NCBI RefSeq assembly: GCF_006874425.1
Contig: NZ_VIJZ01000007.1
Span: 124,001-188,000, forward strand
Direction: 5' to 3'
Length of the DNA: 64,000 bases
Source: Paenibacillus ottowii
Lineage (GTDB): Bacteria; Bacillota; Bacilli; Paenibacillales; Paenibacillaceae
The notes beneath the pieces are model-generated. The model worked only from the letters and a program-made list of their open reading frames with translations. It ran no database searches and had not been told where the DNA came from. The position numbers and the translations under genes are program-made. This document shows positions 25,422 through 34,332 of the stretch, piece after piece (position 1 is the stretch's first letter; the number at the start of each line of letters is the position of its first letter).

Positions 25422-25985
25422 ATGAGAAAACCAATCATAGCAGTCGATATGGACGATACGATCTGTCATCTCGTCAAACGGGCTATATACCATAACAATA
25501 GTGAATTCCCCACTCATCCGCTTCGTTATGAAGACATGTTAGATTGGAATACCGATCATCTACGTCATCCCAAAAGCACACATGATGTATTTTATGGACG
25601 ACCGGGTTTGTTTGAGGAACTTGAACTGTATGACGAGTATGTCGTAGAAGAAATGGAGAAGCTTTGCAATGCTTTTGATGTCATTATTGTGACAGCAGCA
25701 GAACCGAAAACCGTCGTGGAGAAATGGAATTGGCTTCAAAGGCATATGCCATTCATCCCGATCGAGAACTTTTTCCCTTGTAAACGAAAGAATCTGATTA
25801 ACTATGATCTCCTGATTGATGATGGTCCCCATAATCTAGTGCCTGCACTGGAGGAGGGGAAGAAGGTGCTTTGCATTCCTCATCCATGGAATTTGAGAGC
25901 AAGAGAGCAATATGAGTTTCCGGTCATGGCATCTTGGCAAGGAGCAAAAGAACGAATCGACTCCCTTTTGGGAGTTCTGAAATAA
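25422..25985 (+). CDS. 5'(3')-deoxyribonucleotidase-like HAD protein
   Basis: A 187-aa HAD-superfamily phosphatase of the NT5C type. VDMDDTICHL holds the nucleophile and acid/base Asp pair, VTAAEPKT is motif II, and LLIDDGPHNL supplies motif IV. The expected role is dephosphorylation of deoxynucleoside monophosphates in the cytosol. AGGAG is 6 nt from the ATG at 25422 and 3 nt from the ATG at 25419; I chose 25422. It is followed by a terminator. Confidence 0.85.
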   Translation: MRKPIIAVDMDDTICHLVKRAIYHNNSEFPTHPLRYEDMLDWNTDHLRHPKSTHDVFYGRPGLFEELELYDEYVVEEMEKLCNAFDVIIVTAAEPKTVVEKWNWLQRHMPFIPIENFFPCKRKNLINYDLLIDDGPHNLVPALEEGKKVLCIPHPWNLRAREQYEFPVMASWQGAKERIDSLLGVLK

Positions 25986-26003
25986 AAAATAGATGCATTC
26001 GTA

Positions 26004-26036
26004 AAACAGCTAGTTCCCTTGGAACTGGCTGTTTTT
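26004..26036 (+). terminator. intrinsic terminator
   Basis: AACAGCTAGTTCC pairs with GGAACTGGCTGTT (one wobble pair) and runs into TTTTT. Confidence 0.85.
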
Positions 26037-26110
26037 GATAGAAATAATAAATCCCATAATAGAATAAAATGGTACAATGGACACATATTTTTATGGGGAG
26101 GGATACGTGT

Positions 26111-26905
26111 ATGACCATGACTATGGGGCAGATGGTGATTCATCTGACAAAGGGAATAGACACACCCGATACAAGCGTAGATTTGCTTGACCCAGAGCTT
26201 AGAAATACTGAGATCCAGGGAATTGTAACCGCTTTTTGTGCATCGCAATATGTGATAGAGCAAGCTATTTCTCTTGGCGCGAATTTTATCATTACGCATG
26301 AAGGTATTTATTATAGCCATCACGAGATGCGGGAATGTTTACTTCATGATCCCGTCTATTTGCACAAATCTCGCCTGGTCGCTGACTCAGGTGTAGGGAT
26401 TTATCGTTTTCATGACACCATACACCGTTATCAACCGGATGGAGTGATGGTTGGACTTCTTCAGGCGCTTGATTGGCACCCTTACGTTGTGAAACAGCAG
26501 CCTTCTTCCGCCATCTTGACTATTCCGGCTATGCAAGTGAAAGAAATCGCTGAATATATAAAAGCCAAACTTCATATTCGTTATGTACGAGTAGCTGGCG
26601 AGGTATCCATGCCATGTGAGCGAGTGGGAATCTTAGTCGGATATCGGGGAGGTGGTGAACTGGCCATACCCTTATTTCTACATGAACATGTGGACCTGAT
26701 TATTGCTGGTGAAGGGCCCGAATGGGAAACACCAGAATATGTGAAAGACGCTGTTTATCAAGGGAAAAATAAAGCGCTGATCATGCTGGGACATGCTGAA
26801 AGCGAAGTGCCTGGTATGAAGTATCTTGCCGATACACTTTCCACCCAATTTCCAATGCTCCCCGTCTATTTTGTTGAGGACCGCCCCGTGTTTCAGATAT
26901 TGTAA
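26111..26905 (+). CDS. Nif3-like dinuclear metal centre protein
   Basis: A 264-aa member of the NIF3/DUF34 family. ANFIITHEGIYYS carries the His motif, and HAESEVPGMKYL carries the C-terminal metal-binding His/Glu. FCASQYVIEQAISLGANFII is the usual first helix-strand segment. These proteins form toroidal hexamers with a di-metal site; the biochemical role is not settled, with GTP cyclohydrolase/IF3-like and metal-insertion proposals. GGGGAGGG is 8 nt before the ATG at 26111, which excludes the longer frame starting at 26069. Confidence 0.85.
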   Translation: MTMTMGQMVIHLTKGIDTPDTSVDLLDPELRNTEIQGIVTAFCASQYVIEQAISLGANFIITHEGIYYSHHEMRECLLHDPVYLHKSRLVADSGVGIYRFHDTIHRYQPDGVMVGLLQALDWHPYVVKQQPSSAILTIPAMQVKEIAEYIKAKLHIRYVRVAGEVSMPCERVGILVGYRGGGELAIPLFLHEHVDLIIAGEGPEWETPEYVKDAVYQGKNKALIMLGHAESEVPGMKYLADTLSTQFPMLPVYFVEDRPVFQIL

Positions 26906-26986
26906 GCGATAACATACCTATGATGATGATCATCCCGCACTGTTGTTTATATCCGTTCATCTACTTTATGAAATGGAGGCAAAATA

Positions 26987-28724
26987 ATGGGAAGCAGAGT
27001 GATTATGCCGTTCAGAACAGATTGGAAATTCGTAGAGGGTAACTACACAGGTGCTGAGAAGACAGACTATAACGATGGGCATTGGCGGAGCCTTCATCTT
27101 CCTCATGATTGGAGTATTGAAAAATCCTTTGATCCAGATATGCCGTATGGCGGCAATCAGGCTTATTTGCCCAGGTGGGCTGTCGGATGGTACAGAAAGC
27201 ATTTTAATGTGAAGCCCTCCTCTCCAAAGCAGCGTGTATACATACAATTCGACGGTGTTCACAGTAACAGCGAAGTTTGGCTCAATGGGCATTTTGTGGG
27301 AAAACGTGATCGCTGTCAAAGTGGATAATACGCTTCTACCACCTGACAGATGGTATTCAGGGGCCGGGATTTATCGTAATGTCGGGCTGATTTATACCGA
27401 TTATCTTCACATCACCGAATGGGGGACTACTATTACTACGCCTGAAATTTCGCCAGATGAAGCCAAGGTGAGTGCCAGAATTCAGGTCAGCAACCATCAT
27501 GAGCATGCCGTAGGGTGTACGATTATGACTGAAATACTGGATTCAGAGGGAGAAGTAAAAGGAAAAATTGAAAAAAGAGTAACTCTTGCAGGCTTAGCAT
27601 CAGAAGAAATGGAGCAGGAAACACGAGTTTTAGAGCCAGAATTATGGTCACCGGACCATCCAGTGCTCTATGAAGCCCAAACGACAATCTATTGCGGCAA
27701 TACTGAGGTGGATCGTTATCGTACCCCTTTTGGCATAAGAGAAGTGATCCTCGATTCTCAAACGGGATTATTGCTGAATGGAAGCAGCTTGAAGCTGAAG
27801 GGAGTGTGCATTCACCATGATTTAGGCTGTCTGGGGGCGGCTTACCATGATACAGCCATGAAGAGAAGGCTGGAGAAGCTGAAGGAAATGGGCTGTAACT
27901 CGATCCGTTTTGCTCACAACCCTATGGCACCCGAATTATTAGATTTATGTGATCCGATGGGCTTCCTGGTAGTTGATGAGGCTTTTGATAAATGGAAATC
28001 TCTTTCCTATGAGCATGTATTCAAACCCGTATCTTATCTCCAGCAAAGTCTATGGTCTGATCAACCCGTTGTACACATAGCCGCATTTAACGATCATATG
28101 AAATCGGAATATAATCCGACATGGACAATGCACTGGAAATCGCCGGCTATGGAAGATCACTGGACATTCCCTGAATATGCAGGAAAACTGATACGGTTGG
28201 TTACCTTCACCAATTGTGAGCGCGTAGAATTGATCGTGAACGAGGAATCATACGGTGAGAGGAAATTGGCTGATTACCCTAATCATTTAATTCTATGGGA
28301 ATTACCCTATACACCAGGTAAAATCCGGGTGATAGGTCGCAACGGGAATCAGCAGGTTTGTGAGCATGAACTGACCACTGCCGGGCTTCCTTATGCTCTA
28401 AAACTGGAGGCTGATCGGACGACTTTACCCGCTGATGGGCATGAAATATCCCATGTGGAAGTAACGGTTATAGATCAACAGAGAATTGTTGTACCCAACC
28501 AGGATGTTAATTTGAGCTTTGAACTGCATGGTGATGGCTGTATCCTTGGAATAGACAATGGCGATCTCACCAGTGAGGAATCCTACCAGGGGCAAGGGAG
28601 ACGAACACACAGAGGAAGATGTCTTGTGATTGTGCAATCCGGGGATGTGGCTGGTGAGTTGGTGCTGCAAGCATCAGCAGATGGTGCGTTACAGGGAGAA
28701 ATTAGATTGAAAATAACTGAATAA
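26987..28724 (+). pseudogene. GH2 beta-galactosidase, broken
   Basis: The first frame (MGSRVIMPFRTDWKFVEG...) holds the sugar-binding domain up to VWLNGHFVGK. There a deletion with frameshift at about 27300 skips to NVIAVKVDNTLLPPDRWYSG in another frame. This continues through the Ig-like domain into the TIM barrel (LKGVCIHHDLGCLG, IRFAHNPM, VVDEAFDKW) and then jumps at about 28010 straight to a C-terminal segment (SYLQQSLWSDQPVVHIAAF). The parts carrying the acid/base Glu (WSxGNE) and the nucleophile Glu are gone. About 560 of the usual 800 or so residues remain. AATGGAGG precedes the original ATG at 26987. Confidence 0.85.
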
Positions 28725-28732
28725 TTAAAACA

Positions 28733-28760
28733 AAAAAGGGCGTGAATCAGCGCCCTTTTT
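28733..28760 (+). terminator. intrinsic terminator
   Basis: AAAAAGGGCG, 7-nt loop, CGCCCTTTTT. Confidence 0.85.
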
Positions 28761-28855
28761 CGTTTGCAAGAACAGTCTTAATCTGTAGTTTGAAAGAGAT
28801 CAATTCGAAAGAGATCATGTATTTCTTGAACATCCTTCGAGGGAGATGATTATTT

Positions 28856-30229
28856 CTAGATCCAAGAGAACGGTTTTTGGGGACTTCTCGTAATTTTGCA
28901 ATGCTCCAACTCTTCAGCAATGATTCGGATTCCTTCTTCGATAGCCGTTTCATCTGTCCGTATAATACTAAGACGTAACAGGTCCATTTTAGGAAAAGAT
29001 GAAAGGAATTGCTGGTCTGTCGGTAGGACATCAATCCCGCGATTGTTTAATTTCTTAACTAATTCCTCTCTGTTAATGTTTGGGAGATTCATTGCAGAAA
29101 AGAGACCCCCACTGAACGGAATAGAATATAAGAGCTCTTTGGGTAGTATTTTGCTTGATATTTCTTTTAATTTGCTTATTCGATGATTATACAAAGATTT
29201 CATGTGTTTTGCATGATGATCATACATTCCTGACTTTATGAAAATTTCCAATACACCCTGTGATAGAACAGAAGTACTCAGATCGGCTGTGTGTTTATAC
29301 AGATGAAGTAGTGGGATTAATGAATTGGGTACTACTGCGGCAGCAAGTCTTAGTCCGGGTAACATTACTTTAGAAAAGCTTCGAAGATAAATGACATGAC
29401 TGGAGCAATGATATGCCCAAATTGGATCGGCCTTGGTGTCTGTTTCCAAATCAGCTAGATAATCATCCTCTACAATGTAAACGTCGTACGCCTGAGCGAG
29501 CTCCGCTATTCTCTGTTTTTCTTCGGGTGTATAGGATGTGCCTATAGGATTATGGAACCGCGGAATCGTATAGAAAAACTTTATCATGTTGCTTTGAAAA
29601 TGGCGCTCCAAAGTTGCCCAGTCAATTCCGTTAGGCGTTCTTTCGATTCCGATAACGGTTTGATTTTGTGCCTTTAATGCAGACAGCATTCCCCAATAGG
29701 TTGGCTGCTCAACCAAAATGTTCGTTTTTCCATTTGGAAAAGGCATCCCGGCTAGAAGGTGGAGCATCTGCTGGGCGCCTGAGAATATGAACACTTTCTG
29801 TTCCGAAGAAAAGACTTGTTGCTTATGAAATAGCTTCACAATTTCCTGACGTAGGGATAGTAATCCTTGCGGATCAGGGTATGTGAAAATAGAATCCTCA
29901 AATAGTTCCATTGCTTTGTTCAAACATTGTCGAAAGTCCATTTGGGATATAGATGAGGGGTCCGGTGCGGCTGATGTAAAATCGATTCGTTTTTTTTGTA
30001 TCAAGGGTGAAAGTACTTCCTGAGCTACCACAAAGTAACCACTCTTAGGGCGTGAATAGATTAGATATTCCTGTTCAAGTTCCTGATACACCCTAATAAT
30101 TGTATTAAGACTACAATCAAATTCCTGACTCTGCTTTCGGATAGAAGGCAATTTCTGACCCGGTTTATAAAGGCCATTGATGATATCCGAGCGGATACTA
30201 TTCATAATGAATTGCTTTTTATTTGTCAT
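28856..30229 (-). CDS. MocR/PdxR-type regulator (GntR plus aminotransferase-like domain)
   Basis: A 457-aa fusion. An N-terminal GntR winged helix (IMNSIRSDIINGLYKPGQKL, then LNTIIRVYQELEQEYLIYSR) is followed by a fold-type I PLP domain (about residues 80-445). The PLP-binding Lys is in SFSKVMLPGLR and the cofactor Asp/Tyr region in VEDDYLADLE. MocR proteins sense amino compounds or PLP and regulate neighbours. The divergent EamA transporter at 30350 is the likely target. ATG at 30229 follows GTGGGG. CTGTACCC direct repeats at 30232-30260 are the likely binding site. Confidence 0.88.
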   Translation of the reverse strand: MTNKKQFIMNSIRSDIINGLYKPGQKLPSIRKQSQEFDCSLNTIIRVYQELEQEYLIYSRPKSGYFVVAQEVLSPLIQKKRIDFTSAAPDPSSISQMDFRQCLNKAMELFEDSIFTYPDPQGLLSLRQEIVKLFHKQQVFSSEQKVFIFSGAQQMLHLLAGMPFPNGKTNILVEQPTYWGMLSALKAQNQTVIGIERTPNGIDWATLERHFQSNMIKFFYTIPRFHNPIGTSYTPEEKQRIAELAQAYDVYIVEDDYLADLETDTKADPIWAYHCSSHVIYLRSFSKVMLPGLRLAAAVVPNSLIPLLHLYKHTADLSTSVLSQGVLEIFIKSGMYDHHAKHMKSLYNHRISKLKEISSKILPKELLYSIPFSGGLFSAMNLPNINREELVKKLNNRGIDVLPTDQQFLSSFPKMDLLRLSIIRTDETAIEEGIRIIAEELEHCKITRSPQKPFSWI

Positions 30230-30231
30230 AG

Positions 30232-30260
30232 CTGTACCCCACGTATGGTGATCTGTACCC
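30232..30260. promoter_or_regulatory. putative MocR operator (direct repeats)
   Basis: CTGTACCC occurs at 30232-30239 and again at 30253-30260, exactly 21 bp (two helical turns) apart, in the divergent spacer between the MocR gene and the EamA gene. MocR regulators typically bind such direct repeats. Confidence 0.55.
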
Positions 30261-30349
30261 TTACAGATGTGTTTTTTCTAAATATACACCAAACTCTGTG
30301 CTTATTATAATACAGTTTAGCGTACAAAAGTAAATCTGGGGTGGACAGA

Positions 30350-31216
30350 ATGAACAAAACGACAAATGGATGGATCAACGGATTCTTAGGTGTATTATTT
30401 TTCAGTGGTTCCCTACCGGCAACGCGTTTGGCTGTAATGGATTTTGATCCTTTGTTCCTCACGGTATGTCGCGCTGCAATTGCTGGAGTGCTGGCGGGGG
30501 GACTACTCCTTATCTTCAGGCAACAACGTCCTGTTCGAAACGAAATTCTTCCGCTAATGTTAGTAGCACTTTGTGTGGTAGTGGGGTTCCCCCTGCTGAC
30601 AGCCCTTGCCCTTCAATATGTCACATCCGCGCATGCGATTATTTATATTGGGCTTCTGCCGCTCTCAACTGCGATTTTTGGCGTACTGCGAGGCGGTGAA
30701 CGTCCGCAGCCAATATTTTGGGTATTATCAACTTTAGGGAGCTGCCTTGTAGCAGGGTTCGCTTTAGCAAATGGAGCAACATCTTCACCGATCGGTGATG
30801 GGCTAATGCTGGCATCTATTATAGTGTGTGGTTATGGTTATGCAGAAGGAGCACGTCTTTCACGGAGACTGGGGGGATGGCAAGTCATCTCTTGGGCACT
30901 CTTCATTTCGCTACCTGTTATGTTGTTGCTTTCGCTTGATCAGATGCCTCCATCTTGGGATCATATCCATGCTTCTTCATTCTTGAGCCTTGCTTATGTT
31001 TCCTTATTCAGTATGCTTATTGGTTTCGTGTTTTGGTATCGTGGTCTCGCTCAGGGAGGTATAGCAGCAGTTAGTCAACTTCAACTCCTCCAGCCGTTCT
31101 TTGGCTTATTACTCTCGGCACTTGTTTTACATGAATCCATTGGCTGGCCCATCTTTTTTGTAAATATGGGTGTCGTATTGTGTGTGGCGTTCGCAAAACG
31201 TTTTGCTTCCAAATAG
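30350..31216 (+). CDS. EamA (DMT superfamily) transporter
   Basis: A 288-aa protein with ten hydrophobic helices arranged as two EamA repeats (FLGVLFFSGSLPATRLAV near the start; LAYVSLFSMLIGFVFWYRGL in the second). These are metabolite or amino-compound exporters. The frame opens at a GTG at 30341, but GGGGTGG is placed for the ATG at 30350. It is divergent from the MocR regulator and probably controlled by it. Confidence 0.85.
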   Translation: MNKTTNGWINGFLGVLFFSGSLPATRLAVMDFDPLFLTVCRAAIAGVLAGGLLLIFRQQRPVRNEILPLMLVALCVVVGFPLLTALALQYVTSAHAIIYIGLLPLSTAIFGVLRGGERPQPIFWVLSTLGSCLVAGFALANGATSSPIGDGLMLASIIVCGYGYAEGARLSRRLGGWQVISWALFISLPVMLLLSLDQMPPSWDHIHASSFLSLAYVSLFSMLIGFVFWYRGLAQGGIAAVSQLQLLQPFFGLLLSALVLHESIGWPIFFVNMGVVLCVAFAKRFASK

Positions 31217-31505
31217 TGTTGAAGGAGATTTAAACAAAAAACAGCTCTCAAATGGGAGATAGGGAGGCATTGAGGGGAAATATAAACGATTGGCCTTGCT
31301 TTCTTTTCATTTATTGGGCTCAGTCTAAAAATCTATTCCCAAACAGGTGTCAAAGTTGCATCTTTTCTCTTTTATTACTCTCATGGTAATCCGGTTAAGA
31401 AAATTACATAGGTGTATTTACATTTTGCTAGTTATGATATAGTATTACCTTTATAAAACAATTGTTTACAGAAACAGGTAAAACATTATATTGAAGGTGA
31501 CCTGT

Positions 31506-31886
31506 ATGAGTGAACTTATACAGAAGCTTGAACAACAATTTGCCAACCTCATTCGAACCTATCGTAAGGATCAAATTGGAAAAGGTCCTGAAAAGATCAA
31601 GGTAACTTTCACTAGGAATTGGGTGATTGCTCATATGAGTGGATGCCTAAGCCCGGTAGAGCGATTTATCAGCCGATCTGAAGAAGGACGGAATATGATC
31701 TGGCATGCGCGAACTCACATGATAAAAGAACTGTACAGTGAGCTCACCCCTATTGATATGGAGAACCTGGTAGGGGCGAAATTTGTAAAGCTTTTTACAG
31801 ATGTAGATCTAGAGAAAGATGAAGTTGTATCTATATTTGTTTTTGAACGGTCCATAGATGGAACGAAAAATACGTTTTCCATATGA
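31506..31886 (+). CDS. DUF2294 domain protein
   Basis: A 126-aa cytosolic protein, MSELIQKLEQQFANLIRTYR..., with the DUF2294 pattern: GKGPEKIKVTF, VIAHMSGCLSPVERF and ARTHMIKELYSE. The family occurs in Bacillales, sometimes near formate-dehydrogenase or decarboxylase genes. Its function is not established. AAGGTG precedes the ATG at 31506. It sits upstream of the formate dehydrogenase, but a large hairpin at 31925 separates them. Confidence 0.75.
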   Translation: MSELIQKLEQQFANLIRTYRKDQIGKGPEKIKVTFTRNWVIAHMSGCLSPVERFISRSEEGRNMIWHARTHMIKELYSELTPIDMENLVGAKFVKLFTDVDLEKDEVVSIFVFERSIDGTKNTFSI

Positions 31887-31924
31887 CAGGTGGATGGTAT
31901 ACGGTACTTATGTGCTTGGTAACT

Positions 31925-31995
31925 AACCACCATCATTTTGGATAAAAGGATCAGCAACTGCTATCCTTTTGACCAAAATGATGGTGGTTTTTTTA
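31925..31995 (+). terminator. long hairpin terminator
   Basis: AACCACCATCATTTTGG pairs with CCAAAATGATGGTGGTT. An inner AAAAGGAT/ATCCTTTT stem stacks inside, and seven or more T follow. It lies between the DUF2294 gene and fdh. Confidence 0.85.
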
Positions 31996-32040
31996 TATTA
32001 ACCCCATCAAACTAACATCATTCTAAGGAGGAACATGTTT

Positions 32041-33084
32041 ATGAAAATTGTAGCAGTATTGCCACCGGTAGTAGAGTTGCCAGAACCATCTCCAGGGTAT
32101 TTGTTTAATGTTGAGCGAGCTTATAACCTGCACGAGTACTTTGCAAGCAAAGGTCATGAATTCGTTACATTAAGCGACGCAAAGGAGTCTTTGGAACCTC
32201 ACTTAGCAGACATGTCCATTTTTATTTGTAGTCCGTTCTACCCTGCTTACCTAACAAAAGAGCTCATTAATCGTTCTCCAAACCTCGAATTAGCTGTAAC
32301 AGCTGGTATAGGCTCCGACCACTTTGATCTTGAAGCTTGCGCAGCAAGAAATATTACGGTTGCAGAAGTAACTGGCAGTAACGTTGTAAGTGTTGCTGAA
32401 CATACTGTAATGCAAATCCTGATATTGCTCCGTAACTTTATTGGCGGACACCAACAAGCAGTAAATGGGGAGTGGAACTTGCCTAAAATTGGTGCTTATG
32501 CACACGACCTCGAAGGGAAAACAGTTGGTATCTTTGGATTTGGACGTATCGGACAACGTGTTGCTGCTCGTCTGCATCCATTCGATGTGAAACTGATTTA
32601 CAACGATCCATACCGTCGTAAAGATTTGGAAGCCCAATTGGGTGTAAAATATGTTTCCTTCAACAAACTGGTAGAAACAAGTGATATTATCACGATTCAT
32701 TCTCCATTGACAGACAAAACAGATACGCTTTTCAACCGTGATGTTCTGGATAGAACCAAACAAGGCTCTTATATCGTTAATACAGCACGCGGAAGAATTA
32801 TGGATACAGCTGCTCTCGTGGACTCATTGAAATCCGGACATTTGGCTGGTTATGCTGGTGACGTTTGGTATCCACAACCTGCTGCCGCTGATCATCCTTG
32901 GAGAACAATGCCCAAACAAGCAATGACAATCCATTACTCTGGTATGACTTTGGAAGCTCAACACCGTATTGAAATTGGAACAAAAGCTATTTTAGATAAT
33001 TTCTTTGAAGGAAAAGCACAAAAACAAGAGGATTTAATTGTAGAGGATGGAGAAATCGTCAGTCCAAGCTACAAAATCAAGTAA
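32041..33084 (+). CDS. NAD-dependent formate dehydrogenase
   Basis: A 347-aa D-2-hydroxyacid-dehydrogenase-family enzyme with formate-dehydrogenase hallmarks: SPFYPAYLTKEL near the N terminus, GSNVVSVAEH (substrate Asn), GIFGFGRIGQRVAARL (NAD site), NTARGRIMD (Arg), and IHYSGMTLEAQHR (catalytic His). It oxidises formate to CO2 with NAD+, giving NADH, in the cytosol. The metal-independent family is uncommon in Firmicutes. AAGGAGG is 9 nt from the ATG at 32041; the ATG at 32035 is too close. Codon use looks optimised, hinting at high expression. Confidence 0.93.
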   Translation: MKIVAVLPPVVELPEPSPGYLFNVERAYNLHEYFASKGHEFVTLSDAKESLEPHLADMSIFICSPFYPAYLTKELINRSPNLELAVTAGIGSDHFDLEACAARNITVAEVTGSNVVSVAEHTVMQILILLRNFIGGHQQAVNGEWNLPKIGAYAHDLEGKTVGIFGFGRIGQRVAARLHPFDVKLIYNDPYRRKDLEAQLGVKYVSFNKLVETSDIITIHSPLTDKTDTLFNRDVLDRTKQGSYIVNTARGRIMDTAALVDSLKSGHLAGYAGDVWYPQPAAADHPWRTMPKQAMTIHYSGMTLEAQHRIEIGTKAILDNFFEGKAQKQEDLIVEDGEIVSPSYKIK

Positions 33085-33384
33085 GCTACAATAATCAAAC
33101 TGCCATTTACGGCAGGCTGGCTGCCCGATCGGTGAGCAGGAAAAGTAGGCCAGGGGAAGAATGGGAAACTGGTTCATGCTACTCACGCCGATAATAAAGG
33201 TGGGGGGTATTTTACGTATAGTCTAAGAAATGGACTTGGCCAAAAAAGAGCGCCTCGGTATGATAGGTTTGTCGACGGGGAAATCCCTAACACCATCAAG
33301 GAGGCGCTTTTACTATGAAGTTGAAACAAACGGATGGACAATACTGTTGAAGTTTCAACACGCTGGGTCAACGAGGGCATATCT
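33085..33384. other. spacer with a long inverted repeat
   Basis: 300 bp without a gene. AAGAGCGCCTC at 33246-33256 and GAGGCGCTTTT at 33301-33311 form an inverted repeat around 44 nt. It is followed by an aborted frame (MKLKQTDGQYC, stop) that may be an insertion-sequence relic. It contains no recognisable riboswitch. Confidence 0.4.
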
Positions 33385-33978
33385 TTAGCCGGTTATTTGC
33401 TCCCAAAAAGGGGATAAATTGACCGATATCACCTCAATGACTTCTTCAAACATAGTTTCTACTGAGCGATCTTGAGGGTTCCGACTCCACTGCAAAGCCG
33501 ATCCGAATATGCCCCAACTGATAACGAGCGCCATAGCCTCCAATTTTCCCTCAGAAAAGCCCTGTGTGTCCACTTCATTTATCCTTTTAAGCAGGAGTCG
33601 ATGAAGACCCTGATGCATGGTATTTTCAAACATCGCTTCAAACTGCTTGTCTCCCGGCGTACTACACTGTTGAAACCGCAAAAGAAAATCGAATATGGTT
33701 TGAATAAGGATTCGCAAATTGTCCGCATTGCATCTTGTTTCTTTCGGCAGTCTATTCCTTATAGTCATTTGGAACTTTTCCATCATCCAATATTCAAGAA
33801 AATCATATTTATCCTGAAAATGCGCATAAAACGTTGTTCGATTTACGGTTGCTTGATTCGTGATATCGTGCACAGAAATGGAATAAACGTTTCTCTTTTT
33901 CTCAACCAAATCGTTAAAAGCCTGCACGAACAATTGACGGGTTCTTTTAACACGCGGATCCTCGGGATTTACCGACAT
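33385..33978 (-). CDS. TetR/AcrR family regulator
   Basis: A 197-aa regulator. The N-terminal helix-turn-helix is TRQLFVQAFNDLVEKKRNVY, then SVHDITNQATVNRTTFYAHF, then QDKYDFLEY. The C-terminal helical domain resembles TetR_C_7. GAGGGGGT precedes the ATG at 33978; a longer frame to 34044 has no ribosome site. It is divergent from the NmrA-type reductase at 34333 and probably regulates it, possibly through the palindrome at 34060. Confidence 0.88.
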   Translation of the reverse strand: MSVNPEDPRVKRTRQLFVQAFNDLVEKKRNVYSISVHDITNQATVNRTTFYAHFQDKYDFLEYWMMEKFQMTIRNRLPKETRCNADNLRILIQTIFDFLLRFQQCSTPGDKQFEAMFENTMHQGLHRLLLKRINEVDTQGFSEGKLEAMALVISWGIFGSALQWSRNPQDRSVETMFEEVIEVISVNLSPFWEQITG

Positions 33979-34332
33979 TTTACCCCCTCTTTCTTCTGAA
34001 CTCAAATAACAGACAAAAGGACAAGAATGTTGGGAACACAACAAAAACAGCTTTTTGCAGGTTGTTTGGACAACCCAATCCTTTTATCTTTTATGTAGGA
34101 GATTGTTCAAAAAGTTACTAAAAATCCACTGCACACTTCTGCGTTGGTTTTTAAATCTTGCTCTCGTAACTAGAAATGTACGCTTCGCCGATTTTAAAAT
34201 AAACACCTTGATCTGTTTGTGTGTGCTTCCCGACTTTTTTGAACATGCATTTATACGATTATGATTGCACAAACAAAATCGTATAACAAGAAATTCTCTA
34301 TCTGATTTGCAAACGAAAGGATGAGTGTAGAA
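33979..34332. promoter_or_regulatory. divergent control region with palindromes and a MITE-like repeat
   Basis: It contains a perfect 16-bp palindrome GGTTGTTTGGACAACC (34060-34075), suited to a TetR dimer. It also contains a 142-bp segment bounded by inverted TGTTCAAAAAGT arms (34104-34245), and a 10-bp inverted repeat TTATACGATT (34251-34260) / AATCGTATAA (34277-34286) just upstream of the reductase gene. Confidence 0.5.
34104..34245. repeat. MITE-like element bounded by inverted repeats
   Basis: TGTTCAAAAAGT at 34104-34115 recurs inverted as ACTTTTTTGAACA at 34233-34245, with one extra T in the right arm. The 142-bp interior is non-coding, has its own GC-rich islands and separates the TetR gene from the reductase promoter. 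I believe similar sequences are dispersed in Bacillales genomes, but a genome search is needed. Confidence 0.45.

Noticed and set aside
25295-25495. 66-codon frame upstream of the nucleotidase
   Set aside because: It has no ribosome site, overlaps the nucleotidase start in another frame, and lies in AT-rich spacer.
32290-32763. 157-codon reverse frame inside the formate dehydrogenase gene
   Set aside because: It is a shadow of a well-supported gene, without a start signal or recognisable product.
33085-33384. Possible riboswitch or structured RNA after the formate dehydrogenase
   Set aside because: I could not fit the conserved cores of B12, TPP, SAM or c-di-GMP riboswitches, and no gene in the right orientation follows.
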